Notes: generated from the sequence alone by a model not told the origin. Shown: positions 39,931 to 52,093, counted from the stretch's first letter. The stretch: DNA of 64,000 bases from Bactericera cockerelli (GCA_024516035.1 CM044961.1:31357051-31421050); one strand, 5' to 3'. Made by a program: numbers and translations.

Positions 39931-42900
39931 CTATAAGATGAGTCCTAAATTCTCCTTGTTACCTACAGCAAAACCAATTTCTGGATAAATAATAACCTTA
40001 ATCTGCTTTATGCTGACAATATACCGCTCAACCTTAACTGAAACATGGGCTTCAAAAAGAAACATTATACTTTTTAAAACAAGATTTGAAAACTCATATT
40101 GACCATCAATTAAATTCGACTTTTAAAATTCTTTGTAAGAGTCATTATCAGTATTTTCATTCAATCAGGCTCCAAAAGTTCATACACAAAAGAGGTAGCT
40201 TAATGCGTTAGGAACTATATTTGATACTTTCCTATATAATTATATTATACTATCACATTTAATTGAAGAGTTCAGAAGAAAAACTGGTAAAGTCACATTT
40301 TGTTGTACAACCTGGTAAAGTCACATTTTCTTTTACAACTTGGTAAAGTCACAACCTGGTAAAATCACTTTTTTTCTTTATATTTTCTTTTAAAAGGTGT
40401 TTTCAAATGCTCCTAAGATATTATCTTTGTAAATACATATATTGGATGTAGGCATCTCTTATCCGTTTTGTCATCAGATATGACCTTATTTATCAAAAAC
40501 ATTCAAAATCGAAATGTGACTTAGCTAGTTTATCTTCTGGACTCTTTAATTGTAATACAAGATTTGCAGAATACAGAGCACAGTAAAGTTTACAATGAAA
40601 TTCTTCTTCATTGTTTTGTGTACACTGGAGAGACTCCACAGTACTTTTGCAAAAGCTGAAGTACTTGTCAATTTCCCATTTCTATAACTAAATGAAAAGA
40701 AACAACACCAAATAACAAAACATTCAAAACAACATCAAGTATCAAAACCGCAAATTTTATTTATTTTTACAACTGACAAATCAAAACAAAATTAATTAAT
40801 AAAACAATGCGACTGGAACGAATTCTAAACAATGTTACTGATGAAAAAAAAAAGTACAAAAGGAACACGAAAATCCACTGACAAAATACAAAATTACAAC
40901 ACCAACAAAAACAACATCAAATTCTGAGAATACTTACAATCCAACCCTTCAAAGCTCTTCAGTAATGGGGAAAGTTCATTTAATTTACGTTAATTCAGGA
41001 TGTTTGCATGCAAAAATTAATGTTTAAGTTGAAATGAATACCAAAGAGACCACTTATACTTTATTTTCCATTAACAAATGTTTGTACAAGTATGATATAT
41101 TTTGTTGAACATTTGTTTAAAATTAGGGGTCGTTAGGAAGTTTTTGAGGTACTCTACAATTACTACTTCAATATTTCTGATAACAGCCATATTAATTTTT
41201 CTTAAAAATAAGTCATTTACAGAACTGCGAATAACAATGCCACACAGATGTTAATACCAATTTCAATAAAAAGCTTTGAAAGATTTGCACCTCTTTGAAT
41301 AACATCAATGAACAGTAAAAATTACATACATTAATGTGAAAGTGGGTTTTCATTGATTTGCATTGGTCAGCTGAATATAATGAAGACAAGTTTCAGTATT
41401 CTTCCATGATAGAGCACCAAGCCATGTTTACAAAGAAGAGTTTGAATTTTTTATATTGTCTATAATACATAACCAAATATAGACAAATTGATATTGATCA
41501 TTAGAAGTAATACTTATGTAAAACTTTTCTAAATTACGTGTCAGTTATAATGACTGCAAAGACTTATTAAATTTTAAAAAGAAACTGACCAATACATTAA
41601 CCCAAGTCAATTAATCAAAATCTTCATTCCTGAACTTTTTTTTCAATACAACATCAACATTGACTGCCCAGTTTGGTTATCTCCACTGGGACTTTGAATA
41701 TGTTACCTGTTAACTAAACTACAATTTAAGAACAACAGATGTAAACCAGTTGCAATCAGCAGATAGTTGGATTCTTGCAGGAGCAGCTGATTGAGCAGTT
41801 ACTTTCTTGTAGACTTTCTTGGACATGAATGTAGACTAAGATGTTGAAGTTCTAACTGGAGCTGAAATTTTGTTGAGTCCTTTTGAAGTTTGCAGGATGT
41901 TTTAAAAGTTAGGCGATCACGTTATAAAGCTGTTTATTTTTTTGAAAAGTTAGTGCTGATTAAAAATAAAGACCTGCTGCTGATATTGACCATAATAAGT
42001 TTTAAATATACAAAACGTTAGCCTATGATATGAGAGTAAACAAGGTCAAAAATGTGAATCTTATTTATCTATTCTAACTTTGGGAGAATAACATGAACTT
42101 TCCTAAACGTTGCCGTTTGAAAAAAATCAAGTTTAGTTCTTTGTGGGAGAAAAGATAATCAATTCAATATAAAAAAAGATATCTATTCAATTTTGTACCA
42201 ATGCAGAAATATATTTTCCACCTAAAAAGATGAATAAAAAAGATTACTTTCAAAAAGCCATCTTTTTACTTGAATTTCTATAAATATAAATGAAATTTTT
42301 TTCATGACAAAATTGAGATTCATACAGTTCAATATAACAAAATTTGTCTGAACAGTGACTTAAAATAAAATTTTCCCACAGTAATTCTAAACGAACTACC
42401 CACCTATTCAAAGGTCAACCATGACAGGTACAGCTGATTTCAGATTATTGATATAAAAATATCCAAATACATAAATGTAGGTATGTGAGTTAAACAAAAG
42501 AAACTTTTCAAAAATATGGAAATAATAAGAATTTTTTTTTTAAATGTTTTCAGCGTCAAGGACATGTTAAATGAAAATCACCTTCAAGCTTTGTTAAAAT
42601 TACGCCATAAAAATATAAATTAACTAAGATATTAAATGAAAATTTAGTCCGATATTTTTTTACAAATAAATTCACGTAAATTTCTTCCAAAAATATTCAA
42701 AAAGAAAAACTACAGTCTGTCCCTGCCATACGCCAGGACCCAATTGAGAGGCTTCGTTAGCGCCGTTTTGTATTTATATCAACAGTCTTTTCCTTTCATC
42801 CCCTATTCAACAATTTTCTCTCTCGTAAAGGTGGAAACCCTGTTGCGCGCATGCCAGACAGGTGTTTCGTTGCCATGCCAACTCAAATGCCCCCCTCCCT

Positions 42901-44985
42901 TCCCTCCTATCTTTACTACCACAATAATATGTTACTTAACTGCACTCTTCCCCCTCTCCAGATCACGTTTGACGTATGTGATATAAATGATACATTGTTG
43001 CCTATACATCATATTGGACAGGTGTGAAGTGTCAATTCGATAATAGAGAACATACGGACGCAAATGGGTTAAGGTGTGTGAAAGTTCCCAAAGTTCGAAG
43101 GAAATACTTTCAAGTTCTGAGGTCATGTCTGAGGTCATGAGTAGAATAGAAAAGAGTAAATATTTCAAGAAACTCGATTCAAAAATGTTTGCTGTAATTT
43201 AATGTACAAATCTGAAAGATGTTCATTGCAACAGGAGAATCTAGTTGTCTACCAACCCTAAGACAGAAGAGGCATAAATGACTAGAACACTTGTACCTCC
43301 ACAAAAAATCATCAAAGACATCGAAGGAGCGAGAAAGTTTTAAAAAAGATCAAAAAAGGAACATTCAATCACAATAACATACACCAAAAAAGAGGAAATT
43401 GCAAACAGATCAAAGTGAGAAGCAGACAATCAATCTCAGAATTGATGGCAGTGATGATGATTCTTCCAAGACTTTGTCCAACCAGCTCTTCGTTAAACGG
43501 AGACATCTGTCACTTTTTAATCCAGTATAAGAATTTAATGACTTCTGACCAGCTATTGAATCTTGAGGCACAGACGGTGTTTTACTCTCAAAACTATCTT
43601 CCCAAAACTACTTCAATACAAGGTTATAGAAGTCGCCAATAAAGAAATGTGACACTGAAATAGCCTTCAAGACAATAAAGGAGTAACAAAAGCTATTTGA
43701 ACAAAGAGGTGTGCCATCGAACACCATGGGCAATTTATGCAAAACAAATCAAAACATGGTTGCCAAAGCGTTTACCTAAACAAGAGCCAAAAGAGCAAAC
43801 TAGAAATTTTGCGCTTTGCATCATCGGAATATACCTGTACATGATCATTTTTAATAGCACGACCAGTGTTGAGGATCTGCAGAAATGCAGCAGCCCCAGA
43901 CGAAAGGGAAAAAAGAGTTTCTTTGCACACAGTGAAAATCAAAACACATTTTCATTATTGGTATTAGAAAGTGGAGGCAGCACTCCTAAAACATTTTCCC
44001 ATCAGCCTGGTACATACCATAGACTCATGAGAAGGAATAAAGAATGCCTGCAAAAAGTGGAAATTGGACTCCATCAATCAAGGGTTTAAAGAAAGGAGTT
44101 CTCAGATAAATTTAAATATCAGGTTTTTTTATGTTTGTCAATGTAAATATAAAAGCATAAATGTTTGAGACTTACATCCTCCATGGACCTAGTCAAACTG
44201 TATTAAGATAGTATAAAAAACCATCAAAAACGAGGTCCTTTCATTGCACCTTTTCTCATTCTCAATTTATTATCTACCTTCTCCAGCCAGGGAGAAATTT
44301 TTTTCCTACTGTCTGGTTACCTTCTCTCAGGACAAGTTACCCTATGATGACAGTAAGGCCGTCGAAATAGAAAATGTTAAATAAATAAATAAAAACTTAT
44401 TCATTTTATAATAATAGAATGCTTGGCTCTCCAGAGATTTCTCAGTTCTTTCACCTCAGAAACTCAGAAAAAAACCAACCTGTAAAATATGTAATTGCAA
44501 TGTGTAAGAGGTTAAATATGTACATATTTCAATACAATAAATACAATAATTATAATTAATAGTTCGTACAGTCATAGAGTTAAGTAAGATTTAAGTAAAA
44601 AAAAAAGACAGGAATCTAGATCTGTATACTTCCTAGGTAAGGTAGCTACATTAAAGAAAAAAAGAGCAACACAAAAAGACTTGTTTATATTTTCTTTTTT
44701 TAATATTTTGAAAAATTCAAGTTCTTTTTTTTTCATGCACAGGAGAAATTTGATATAATTTGAAAAAGAGCTCTGGCATTTTCTTTCATAATTTCTATTT
44801 ATTTTATTCTAAGCTCATTACTGGTTTCAATGGAGCGAGAGAAATTACAGCATTTTACACCCAGTTTTTTCAAGCGGTGTGTGTTTTCAATGTTTTTCTT
44901 ATTTGATGTAATTTCTCAGGTTCAGATACAGGGTTAAAGATGAAAGCAGGGCCATTTTCAACATTATATTCCATTAACTAATTTG
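39931..44985. other. Repeat-poor AT-rich stretch, no confident gene
   Basis: About 5 kb in which I find none of the SINE, retroposon or fold-back families common elsewhere. 40280-40375 has four close copies of 'ctggtaaagtcaca'. 42720-42960 is less AT-rich, with several CpG. Open frames at 43415-43642 (75 codons) and 43697-44089 (130 codons, basic, beginning 'MNKEVCHRTPWAIYAKQIKT') match nothing I recognise. They could be chance, a decayed gene, or part of an untranslated or long non-coding transcript. Confidence 0.4.
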
Positions 44986-44987
44986 CA

Positions 44988-45335
44988 CTGGTAGTCAAAT
45001 GGTTAACGCGCTAGTCTGGTAATCCAGTTAGCTTAGGGATCCGCTGCACGCTGGTTCGAATACCACCCAGTGCATACATTTTTCCACAATTGCGTTTGTG
45101 ACTACATAATAATAAGACTCTTAGGGCGAAATTAATAGACAAATTTTATATCACAAGTCATTGTTAAGCGTCGGTTTTCCCTATATTACACAGTACGCAA
45201 TCCGTGACTTAGCGCCACAGAGGTATTACAAAAACGTCTATTAATTCCGTCCCTAGGGTTAGGTGGTAGAAATGCTTTGAGCATCACCATCGAGACTGGT
45301 GATTACCTTCCACTAAAGAGTGCTATTATTATTAT
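44988..45335 (+). repeat. SINE family D split by miniature element E (copy D3)
   Basis: The head reads 'ggtagtcaaatggttaacgc', 'gctagtctggtaatccagtt', 'gctggttcgaataccaccca'; the body reads 'tttgtgactacataataata'. After 'gactctta' element E intervenes (45124-45253), and the body resumes 'gggttaggtggtagaaatgc' to 'accttccactaaagag' and (att)n. Confidence 0.75.
45124..45253. mobile_element. Miniature element E (copy E2) inside a SINE
   Basis: 130 bases with inverted ends 'gggcgaaattaatagac' and 'gtctattaattccgtccc'. The uninterrupted SINE at 12030 reads 'gactctgaaggttaggtgg', which gives the empty site. A short TAG-like duplication flanks it, not exact enough to name the superfamily. Confidence 0.75.
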
Positions 45336-45812
45336 TTAACTAAATTAAATAGATAGGTTTTTCCTCATGATTTCCATTGTACGAAACTGAGAATAACGGT
45401 GTAGTTCTATTTCCAGAAGCTTCCCAACTGGTTGAAAAATATTCACATCTCGTTAGATTTCTTATTGCAAATTTGAGGATTAATTTTATTCTCAGTTATG
45501 TGGCGAATCGAAAAACATCCCATTAAAAAGTTATCCAGATAGGAAATGATTAAAGGGACAGACCTACTCAATTTTTTTCACACTAAAGAGGTGCCGGCAG
45601 GTCTGTCTATTTCCAAAGAGAAGAAATCAATAGAGAGGTACCTCTTAAAAAAAAAACCTTTAAAAAATCATTCTAAATATGTGCAAAAAAAAAAGAGTTT
45701 ACAATTTTGCAAAATCCCGCTCAGAATTCTGATGGAGCGTTAATATTATAAACGAAGGAAATATTTGCACAAGCACAATATTATGAATGATTAAAAAGCC
45801 GTGGAAGGATGC

Positions 45813-45817
<5 letters not shown>

Positions 45818-45851
<34 letters not shown>

Positions 45852-45950
45852 GTGTTGATAATGCTGGAGGTGTTTCAAGAGGAGAGGGGGGGAGGGAGGG
45901 AGGGGGGGAGGGGGGGAGTGAGGAGGGGGGGGCTGAGGGAGGCAGAGTAA
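45818..45950 (+). other. T-run followed by G-rich block, strong G-quadruplex candidate
   Basis: About 31 T (45818-45849), then from 45882 to 45945 repeated runs of three to nine G separated by single A or short spacers. Several overlapping sets of four G-runs meet the usual quadruplex pattern. The 64-codon frame through it is Gly/Glu-rich and not called. Confidence 0.75.
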
Positions 45951-46059
45951 ACAGTAAATGGAACATGTACAGACCTTTAGTTCTTCCTAGCTCAGACTTC
46001 TAAACCTTTTTTTTGGACGAACCTTATGGGTCCACCCTGCACATCAGAAATATTGTTGT

Positions 46060-46420
46060 TGAAAAAAATAAATAAATACATTGAACCAAAAAACAAAAAC
46101 AACAGAAGAAAATAAAGCAAATGTCCTACCTGAATAGAACAGACATTAGCGGGTAAGAAACCTAGCCAGGACATGACAAATTGATCTTCCCATTTCTTGG
46201 GATATTTTACCACAAAATAATACGTCTTGGGCTAACTGCAAACTGTTAGCGTAATGGGACTTCCTGTCTCAAGCCGACAGTCTAAATAAAGCACTACTAT
46301 ACTATACTGCTGGAACAATGGGACTTAATAGTTAGAGTCGGGCAGTATAAATAAGGCGATATTATTATTATTATTTTAAATTGCTGGGTTATTGCCTGTG
46401 GCAATCTCTTCGAGGGTTAT
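46060..46420 (-). repeat. Retroposon tail family G, split by family J
   Basis: Tail-side sequence (46060-46130, 'aaatgtcctacct') and head-side sequence (46382-46420, 'gggttattgcctgtggcaat') of a reversed G copy are separated by about 250 bases. That insert includes two family J segments ending in (att)n (46305-46378). Confidence 0.45.
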
Positions 46421-46775
46421 CCCACAGCGTCGCGGGGTCCAGGGTGGAAGGTTTTGACGGGCAGATAAAGATATGCTGGCCTCATGGGGCAAGTCTCCAC
46501 GGTCGAGACAACCAACGGTTTGCAACAGTAGGGTACAATCTGGGGAAGTAACTGTTCAGGATTTTCCACCAGCCTGATAGTATCTGGGCAGGGATGCCTC
46601 AGGTAGCTCGATGTAAGGTTACCTCCGATTTGTCAACCTCGGGAATGGCCAACGATTGTGTTAATGTCTTTTGGCCTGACAAGGCTGGTTCTCTATCTGT
46701 TTACCGTTCCCAGTGATTTACCTTCTAAGGGACGAGAAGACCTATTATCATACCTATGGATATAGCTATCAGATT
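46421..46775. other. Less AT-rich segment, no gene seen
   Basis: Continues 'ggttatcccacagcgtcgcg' and has near-balanced base composition for about 340 bases. No frame longer than 60 codons and no recognised domain. It may be the upstream part of the family G retroposon (read on the minus strand). Confidence 0.35.
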
Positions 46776-46789
46776 ATGTTGAAATTAAG

Positions 46790-46945
46790 TACCGACCTCA
46801 GAAGCTTGATCGGTAAGGCGGTGGACTTGTAACCTGGAGGTCGGTGGTTCAAGTCTCGGATTCAGCGTAGATTTAGTAAAGCGAGTTGGAGTAGTTGTGA
46901 CATCACAAAAGTGATTAATACAAATATGATAACTTTAAAACTTTA
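46790..46945 (+). repeat. tRNA-derived SINE, family A, with target duplication (copy A6)
   Basis: A complete copy flanked by an exact 14-base duplication 'atgttgaaattaag' at 46776-46789 and 46946-46959. It ends 'aatatgataactttaaaact', so the 3' end is a short A/T-rich tail and not a long poly(A). The B box 'ggtggttcaagtctc' is nearly intact. Confidence 0.9.
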
Positions 46946-47108
46946 ATGTTGAAATTAAGGGCGAAATCAATTGAACAATGCCGACCCCAATAGCAACATA
47001 AGCTAATATGGGATAAAGGCAAGGGAGATATAATATACATATATACTCTTCACTTTATACTTCACTTCCTACTTATAAGTAATACCGATATTACCTATAT
47101 CTATAGCT

Positions 47109-47252
47109 AACCGACCTCAGTACCTTGGTCGAAATGGCGGAGGACTTGCAACCTGGAGGTCGGTGGTTCAAGTCCCGGTTTCAGCGTAGATGTAGTAAAG
47201 CGAACTTGAGTAGTTGTGATATCACGAAAGTGATTAACACAAATATGATAAC
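47109..47252 (+). repeat. tRNA-derived SINE, family A (copy A7)
   Basis: Complete copy 150 bases after A6 in the same orientation, with an intact B box 'ggttcaagtcccgg' and the end 'cacaaatatgataac'. 'tacctat..ctat' occurs on both sides and may be an imperfect target duplication. Confidence 0.85.
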
Positions 47253-47671
47253 ACTTACACAATATACCTATCTATTTTTTTATTATTTTATTTATTTTTT
47301 TTATTTATTTATTTTTTTTTGTTTAACGTCAATTTCAACTACATCGTCATATTCCAACGGGAAAATATATCAGATCTTTAAAATTTGGAAGTATTCGTTT
47401 TATGATTGATTTTTCTCTCTCAATTTTTTTCATCTGTGTAGGTAGGTACATCAAGAGAAACATGTAATTTTTTTATATTTATACAGACAAGTACACTCTG
47501 AAATTTGGCCAAAAACTACGTAAGAGGCACTGATCATGTTTTTACTTCCAACCACAAGTATAGACATATTAGACATCGGAAATTTATGTTTTTATTGTGT
47601 AAAAAAGGATTGTGTATAACATTAGATAAATATATTATTTTTTCAACACAAATCAGAATATACAATACCTA
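47253..47671. other. AT-rich, no gene seen
   Basis: T-rich run at 47270-47325; nothing else recognised. Confidence 0.4.
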
Positions 47672-47673
47672 TA

Positions 47674-49656
47674 CAGGGTGTAACAGACTAAATGTAAAAT
47701 CTCTTAAGAGGTGGTAGTATAGATCATTTCCAACCATCAATGTTCTATAACACTTTTGATTTAACTCAGTGGTTCTCGAGATATTATTTTTTTGAATGAT
47801 TTTTACAAGTCCCCTGCCGCTCGACAAAGAATGGCATCTAACTCCGTAAATACAATAGATGAAGCAATAGATTTAAATTTTTCCATAAGATAACAATATT
47901 TCACTATTATTTAGACTAGATTTATTCTTAAAAAGTGCACACGTACTGAAAAAAATCGGCAGCAGCGGAAAATTTATCGCGAACATAAAATCCACCTGAA
48001 ACTTCAGCCGCCGTTTTCTCAAAATACTGCCCACACAAAGTATTGGTTTCATTTATGTAAAAACTTGCTTGAAGTCTTATCTTTCAGAAAATATGACATA
48101 CTTGTTATAAAACTTTCATTTTTTATTGGAACCAAGAGAAACTAAAAAAAAAGTCAGTCAGTACTACTAACTGTACCTACTAGGCTACCATCCTACTTTT
48201 ACCTAGGGAACTAATTTTTTTCTTCAATTTGACAAATGGTTGTCATTTACTTTCCAACGGCCCAAAAAGTTAGCCTCAGTCGATTCATTGATAAGGCTGC
48301 GGACTCTTAACTTGGAGGTCACTGGTTTGAGTCTCAAGTATGGCAAATATTTAGTAAGACGAGTTTGAGCTATTGTGACACCACGATCGTGATTAATTGA
48401 CCTTAATATTTTAGTATGTATGTATGGTTTTATTTGTGGTGAAGCACAAGGCCTCTTCACATTTTTTGTGGGTAGCGCAGCATTACTAAGAGCCTCCTAT
48501 ATTTTTCGATTTTTCTATTACATTAATTTCTTTTTACTCTGGTAATGCCGCCACTGGTCGTTACTCATACAAGTAACTACTCATTTTTCCTCACGAGGTA
48601 TGAGTGGACCCCGAACATCCAAGTACAGAGCAGAAAAACTCCTGTCCCGCTGGGGATCGAACCCAGGTCACCATGCGTGCAACGCCTAGCACGCTAACTC
48701 ACTCTGCCACGGTGACTACTAATTGACCTTAATATTTTAGTATTCCATGTGTTTTATTAAAATTCGGTACCTACTAACAAAATAATTTGTACCTCTATGT
48801 AACAACTTATGAATGTTCAGTATTTACCGTACCACCTTTACCTGTGGGTGTTAACTATGTAGGTACATTGTTGTTTCATTTCATTCAAACCATTTTATCA
48901 TTGAGACCCTTTCCTCTTATGAACAAATGAACAATTACGATTAATATTGATTTCTGAAGCACCACAGCTAAAAGTATCATACATGGATACGTACATACTA
49001 ATTTGCCACACTTGAGACTCGAACCAGTGACTTCCAAGTTAAGAGTCTACTGAGGCAAACTTTTGGGCCGTTGGAAAATAAATGGCAACCATAATTTGTC
49101 AAATTGAAGAAAAAAATTAGTTCCCTATGTAAAAGTAGGATGGTAGCCTAGTAGGTACAGTCAGTAGCACTGACTGACTTTTTTTTTATTTCTCTTGGTT
49201 TCAATAAAAAATGAAAGTTTTATATCAACTGTGTCATATTTTCTGAAAGATAAGGCTTTAAGCAAGTTTTTACATAAATGAAACCAATACTTTATGAGGG
49301 CAGTATTTTGAGAAAATGGCGGCTGAAGTTTCAGGTGGATTTCATGTTCGCGATAAATTTTTCGCTGCTGCCAATTTTTTTCAGTACGTGTGCACTTTTT
49401 AAGAATAAATCTAGTCTAAATAATAGTGAAATATTGTTATCTTATGGAAAAAGTTAAATCTATTGCTTCATCTGCTGTATTTACGGAGTTAGATGCCATT
49501 CTTTGTCGAGCGGCAGGGGACTTGTAAAAATAATTCAAAAAAATAATATCTCGAGAACCACTGAGTTAAATCAAAAGTGTTATAGAACATTAATGGTTGG
49601 AAATGATCTATACTACCACCCCTTAAGAGATTTTACATTTAGTCTGTTACACCCTG
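47674..49656. mobile_element. Mariner-type fold-back element (FB4), complete, with an internal SINE
   Basis: 1983 bases flanked by TA (47672-47673 and 49657-49658). Ends start 'cagggtgtaacagactaaat' in inverted orientation. The arms, about 660 bases (47674-48340 and 49000-49656), match closely and each includes part of a family A SINE head ('gactcttaacttggaggtca' at 48301, reversed near 49045). The fold-back therefore formed from DNA that already held a SINE. The loop is interrupted by a family C SINE at 48418-48720. A second family member is at 56147. Confidence 0.92.
48418..48720 (-). repeat. tRNA-derived SINE, family C, perfect 23-bp target duplication (copy C3)
   Basis: 303 bases on the minus strand. 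The head begins 'agtagtcaccgtggcagagt', with B box 'gggttcgatccccagc'. The body includes 'ctctgtacttggatgttcgg' and 'gtgaggaaaaatgagtagtt', and it ends 'cacaaataaaaccatac'. 48395-48417 and 48721-48743 are identical for 23 bases. The other fold-back copy carries the same site once, without the SINE, at about 57165-57187, proving the insertion. Confidence 0.95.
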
Positions 49657-49737
49657 TATATATAAAAAAGACAGCTCATGGGATTCAAAGGAAAGGAAAC
49701 AAAACAGCTGCTAGCTGTTTATCCACTCGTCTGTGTG

Positions 49738-49830
49738 TATGAACTGTTTGAACTATGAACTGTATAATTATGTGTATGAACTGTTTGAATTATGAACTGT
49801 ATATGAACTTTTTGAACTATGAACTCACCT
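49738..49830 (+). repeat. Short tandem repeat, 'tatgaactgtttgaac' units
   Basis: Four imperfect copies of 'tatgaactgtttgaactatg' and 'aactgtat' just after FB4. Confidence 0.75.
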
Positions 49831-50250
49831 ACAAAAGATTTTTTCCTCGAATTATTTTCCTCAATAAAATAAATCATCCATGAATTGAACCCATGAAATG
49901 TTACTGAAAATAAATAAATTCTAGGAAGACATCATGATAGCGTAGGCATTCTCTTTATATCAGAGCTTTTTAAACATCCGGTTGTTACAGGATGCAATAG
50001 GTTTAAAAGGGACTGATGGGTTAATTTTTTATCAGTAATAGTCAGTATACACAAGTATTAATGAATATTTTTTGTAATTATACTAGTTGTATGTTTACAA
50101 ATTACGAAGTACAAAACAATTATAAAATAAAATAAATTAGTATCTGTCAGTATGCTGGTATGTGGGTTTGATATGTGTAAACCAAATGCATTTCGTATAT
50201 TTTAACAAGTTTTTTCTTTTTATGTAAATCAAGTTTTTTCTTCAAGTATA
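49831..50250. other. AT-rich, no gene seen
   Basis: No repeat copy or coding signal recognised. Confidence 0.4.
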
Positions 50251-50253
50251 AAC

Positions 50254-50400
50254 TTGACCTCAGGAGCTTGATCGTAAGGCGGTGGACTTGTAACCTGGAG
50301 GTCGGTGGTTCAAGTCCCTTACTAGATGTACATATAAATTTACAAAGGTCGGAAGGGGGCATGTAGGCAATGCAACCTCTATACAAGGTGAATATATATT
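50254..50400 (+). repeat. SINE with family A head and a different body (copy A9)
   Basis: The head 'gacctcaggagcttgatcgt', 'ggcggtggacttgtaacctg', 'ggtggttcaagtccc' is family A. The rest, 'aggtcggaagggggcatgta' to 'gaatatatattattattatt', is not the usual tail. This may be a hybrid SINE or a second subfamily. Confidence 0.55.
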
Positions 50401-50404
50401 ATTA

Positions 50405-50572
50405 TTATTGAATACTTAATTAGAAGGACAAATATAAGAAGCAAACAATGTAAACAAACAAATTACAAAATGAATAATATAAAAGAAACTACTACAATAT
50501 TATATACATGTCTTAAGTAAAGGGCGGGGTTATTGATTAATGCAATCTCTTCCACCCAACCCTTATACAGTG
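50405..50572 (-). repeat. Retroposon 3' tail, family G (minus strand)
   Basis: The plus strand ends 'agggcggggttattgattaa', 'tgcaatctcttccacccaac'. It lies directly between the SINE and the minisatellite. Confidence 0.6.
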
Positions 50573-50579
50573 TATTGTA

Positions 50580-51690
50580 GAACCACTGAGTCTAGTGCAT
50601 CATTCTACATTGTAAACACACAACTCCCCTCTGTCTACTCTACACCACTGAATCTAGTGCAGCATTCTACATTGTAAACACACTACTCCTCCCCCTACTC
50701 TACACCACTGATTCTAGTGCACCATTCTACATTGTAAACACACAATTCCTCCCCCATGTCTACTCTACACCTCTGATTCTAGTGCAGCATTCTACATTGT
50801 AAACACACTACTCCTCCCCCCTGTCTACCCTACACCACTGATTCTAGTGCAGCATTCTACATTGTAAACACACTACTCCTCCCCCCCCTGTCTACTCTAC
50901 ACCACTGATTCTAGTGCAGCATTCTACAATCTATATTGTAAACACACTACTCCTCCCCCCTGTCTACTCTACACCACTGATTCTAGTGCAGCATTCTACA
51001 TTGTAAACATACTCCTCCTCCCCCCTGTCTACTCTACACCACTGATTCTAGTGCAGCATTCTACATTGTAAACACACTACTCCTCCCCCTGTCTACTCTA
51101 CACCACTGATTCTAGTGCAGCATTCTACAATCTATATTGTAAACACACTACTCCTCCCCCTGTCTACTCTACACCACTGATTCTAGTGCAGCATTCTACA
51201 TTGTAAACACACTACTCCTCCCCCCTGTCTACTCTACACCACTGATTCTAGTGCAGCATTCTACAATCTATATTGTAAACACACTACTCCTCCCCCTGTC
51301 TACCCTACACCACTGATTCTAGTGCAGCATTCTACATTGTAAACACACTACTCCTCCCCCCCCCCTGTCTACTCTACACCACTGATTCTAGTGCAGCATT
51401 CTACAATCTATATTGTAAACACACTACTCCTCCCCCTGTCTACCCTACACCACTGATTCTAGTGCAGCATTCTACATTGTAAACACACTACTCCTCCCCC
51501 CCCTGTCTACTCTACACCACTGATTCTAGTGCAGCATTCTACAATCTATATTGTAAACACACTACTCCTCCCCCCCTGTCTACTCTACACCACTGATTCT
51601 AGTGCAGCATTCTACATTGTAAACACACTCCTCCTCCCCCCTGTCTACTCTACACCACTGATTCTAGTACAGCATCCTACATTGTAAACA
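50580..51690 (+). repeat. 17-copy minisatellite with alternating 60-68 and ~75-bp units
   Basis: Units of 'accactgattctagtgcagc', 'attctacattgtaaacacac', 'tactcctccccc' and 'tgtctactctac'. Five units carry a 7-base insertion 'aatctat' inside 'ctac|attgtaaac' (near 50929, 51129, 51264, 51407 and 51540). In the right half the inserted form alternates with the plain form, giving a two-unit higher-order period of about 135-142 bases. The C-run length varies from unit to unit. The first three copies are the most diverged. Confidence 0.93.
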
Positions 51691-51850
51691 ATATGCTGAC
51701 TCAAGTAGCGTATGATTCGTTTTTGAAAAACATAGGTAATGTTCCTTTCCGTTTAATTTAACAAACAAATTCAGCAGGGATCCTAAATATGAGATGAAAT
51801 CAGAATGTTGTTGTTTATGAGGGCTGCCAGGGTCGAGTCTGCAGGACCAG

Positions 51851-52093
51851 TAGCATATTCCAGAAACACTTTCCACTCTCAAAATCTCCAAATCTCCGTG
51901 TCATCCGTCACTCTGTTCGGTTGTTTTTTTTTATTATTATTTTTTATTATTATTATACTGCTATTATTACTGCTATTTAATATAATATTATATTTTTATT
52001 GTTGCGTTCAAATCAACCAATCAGTTGTGTGACAGTTGAAAGGGAGATTTTAATATTTTGAGAGTGGAAAGTGTTTCTGGAACAGACTATATG
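51851..52093. mobile_element. Miniature element with ~28-bp inverted ends
   Basis: 'ttccagaaacactttccact' plus 'ctcaaaat' (51858-51886) returns as 'attttgagagtggaaagtgt' plus 'ttctggaa' (52054-52082). The middle is T- and AT-rich. No target duplication identified. Confidence 0.75.

Noticed and set aside
43697..44089. 130-codon open frame as a host gene
   Set aside because: No recognisable domain and no visible splice or transcript context. Mentioned only as part of the repeat-poor stretch.
50580..51690. CRISPR-like array
   Set aside because: The repeats are contiguous with no unique spacers and the genome is eukaryotic; it is a minisatellite.
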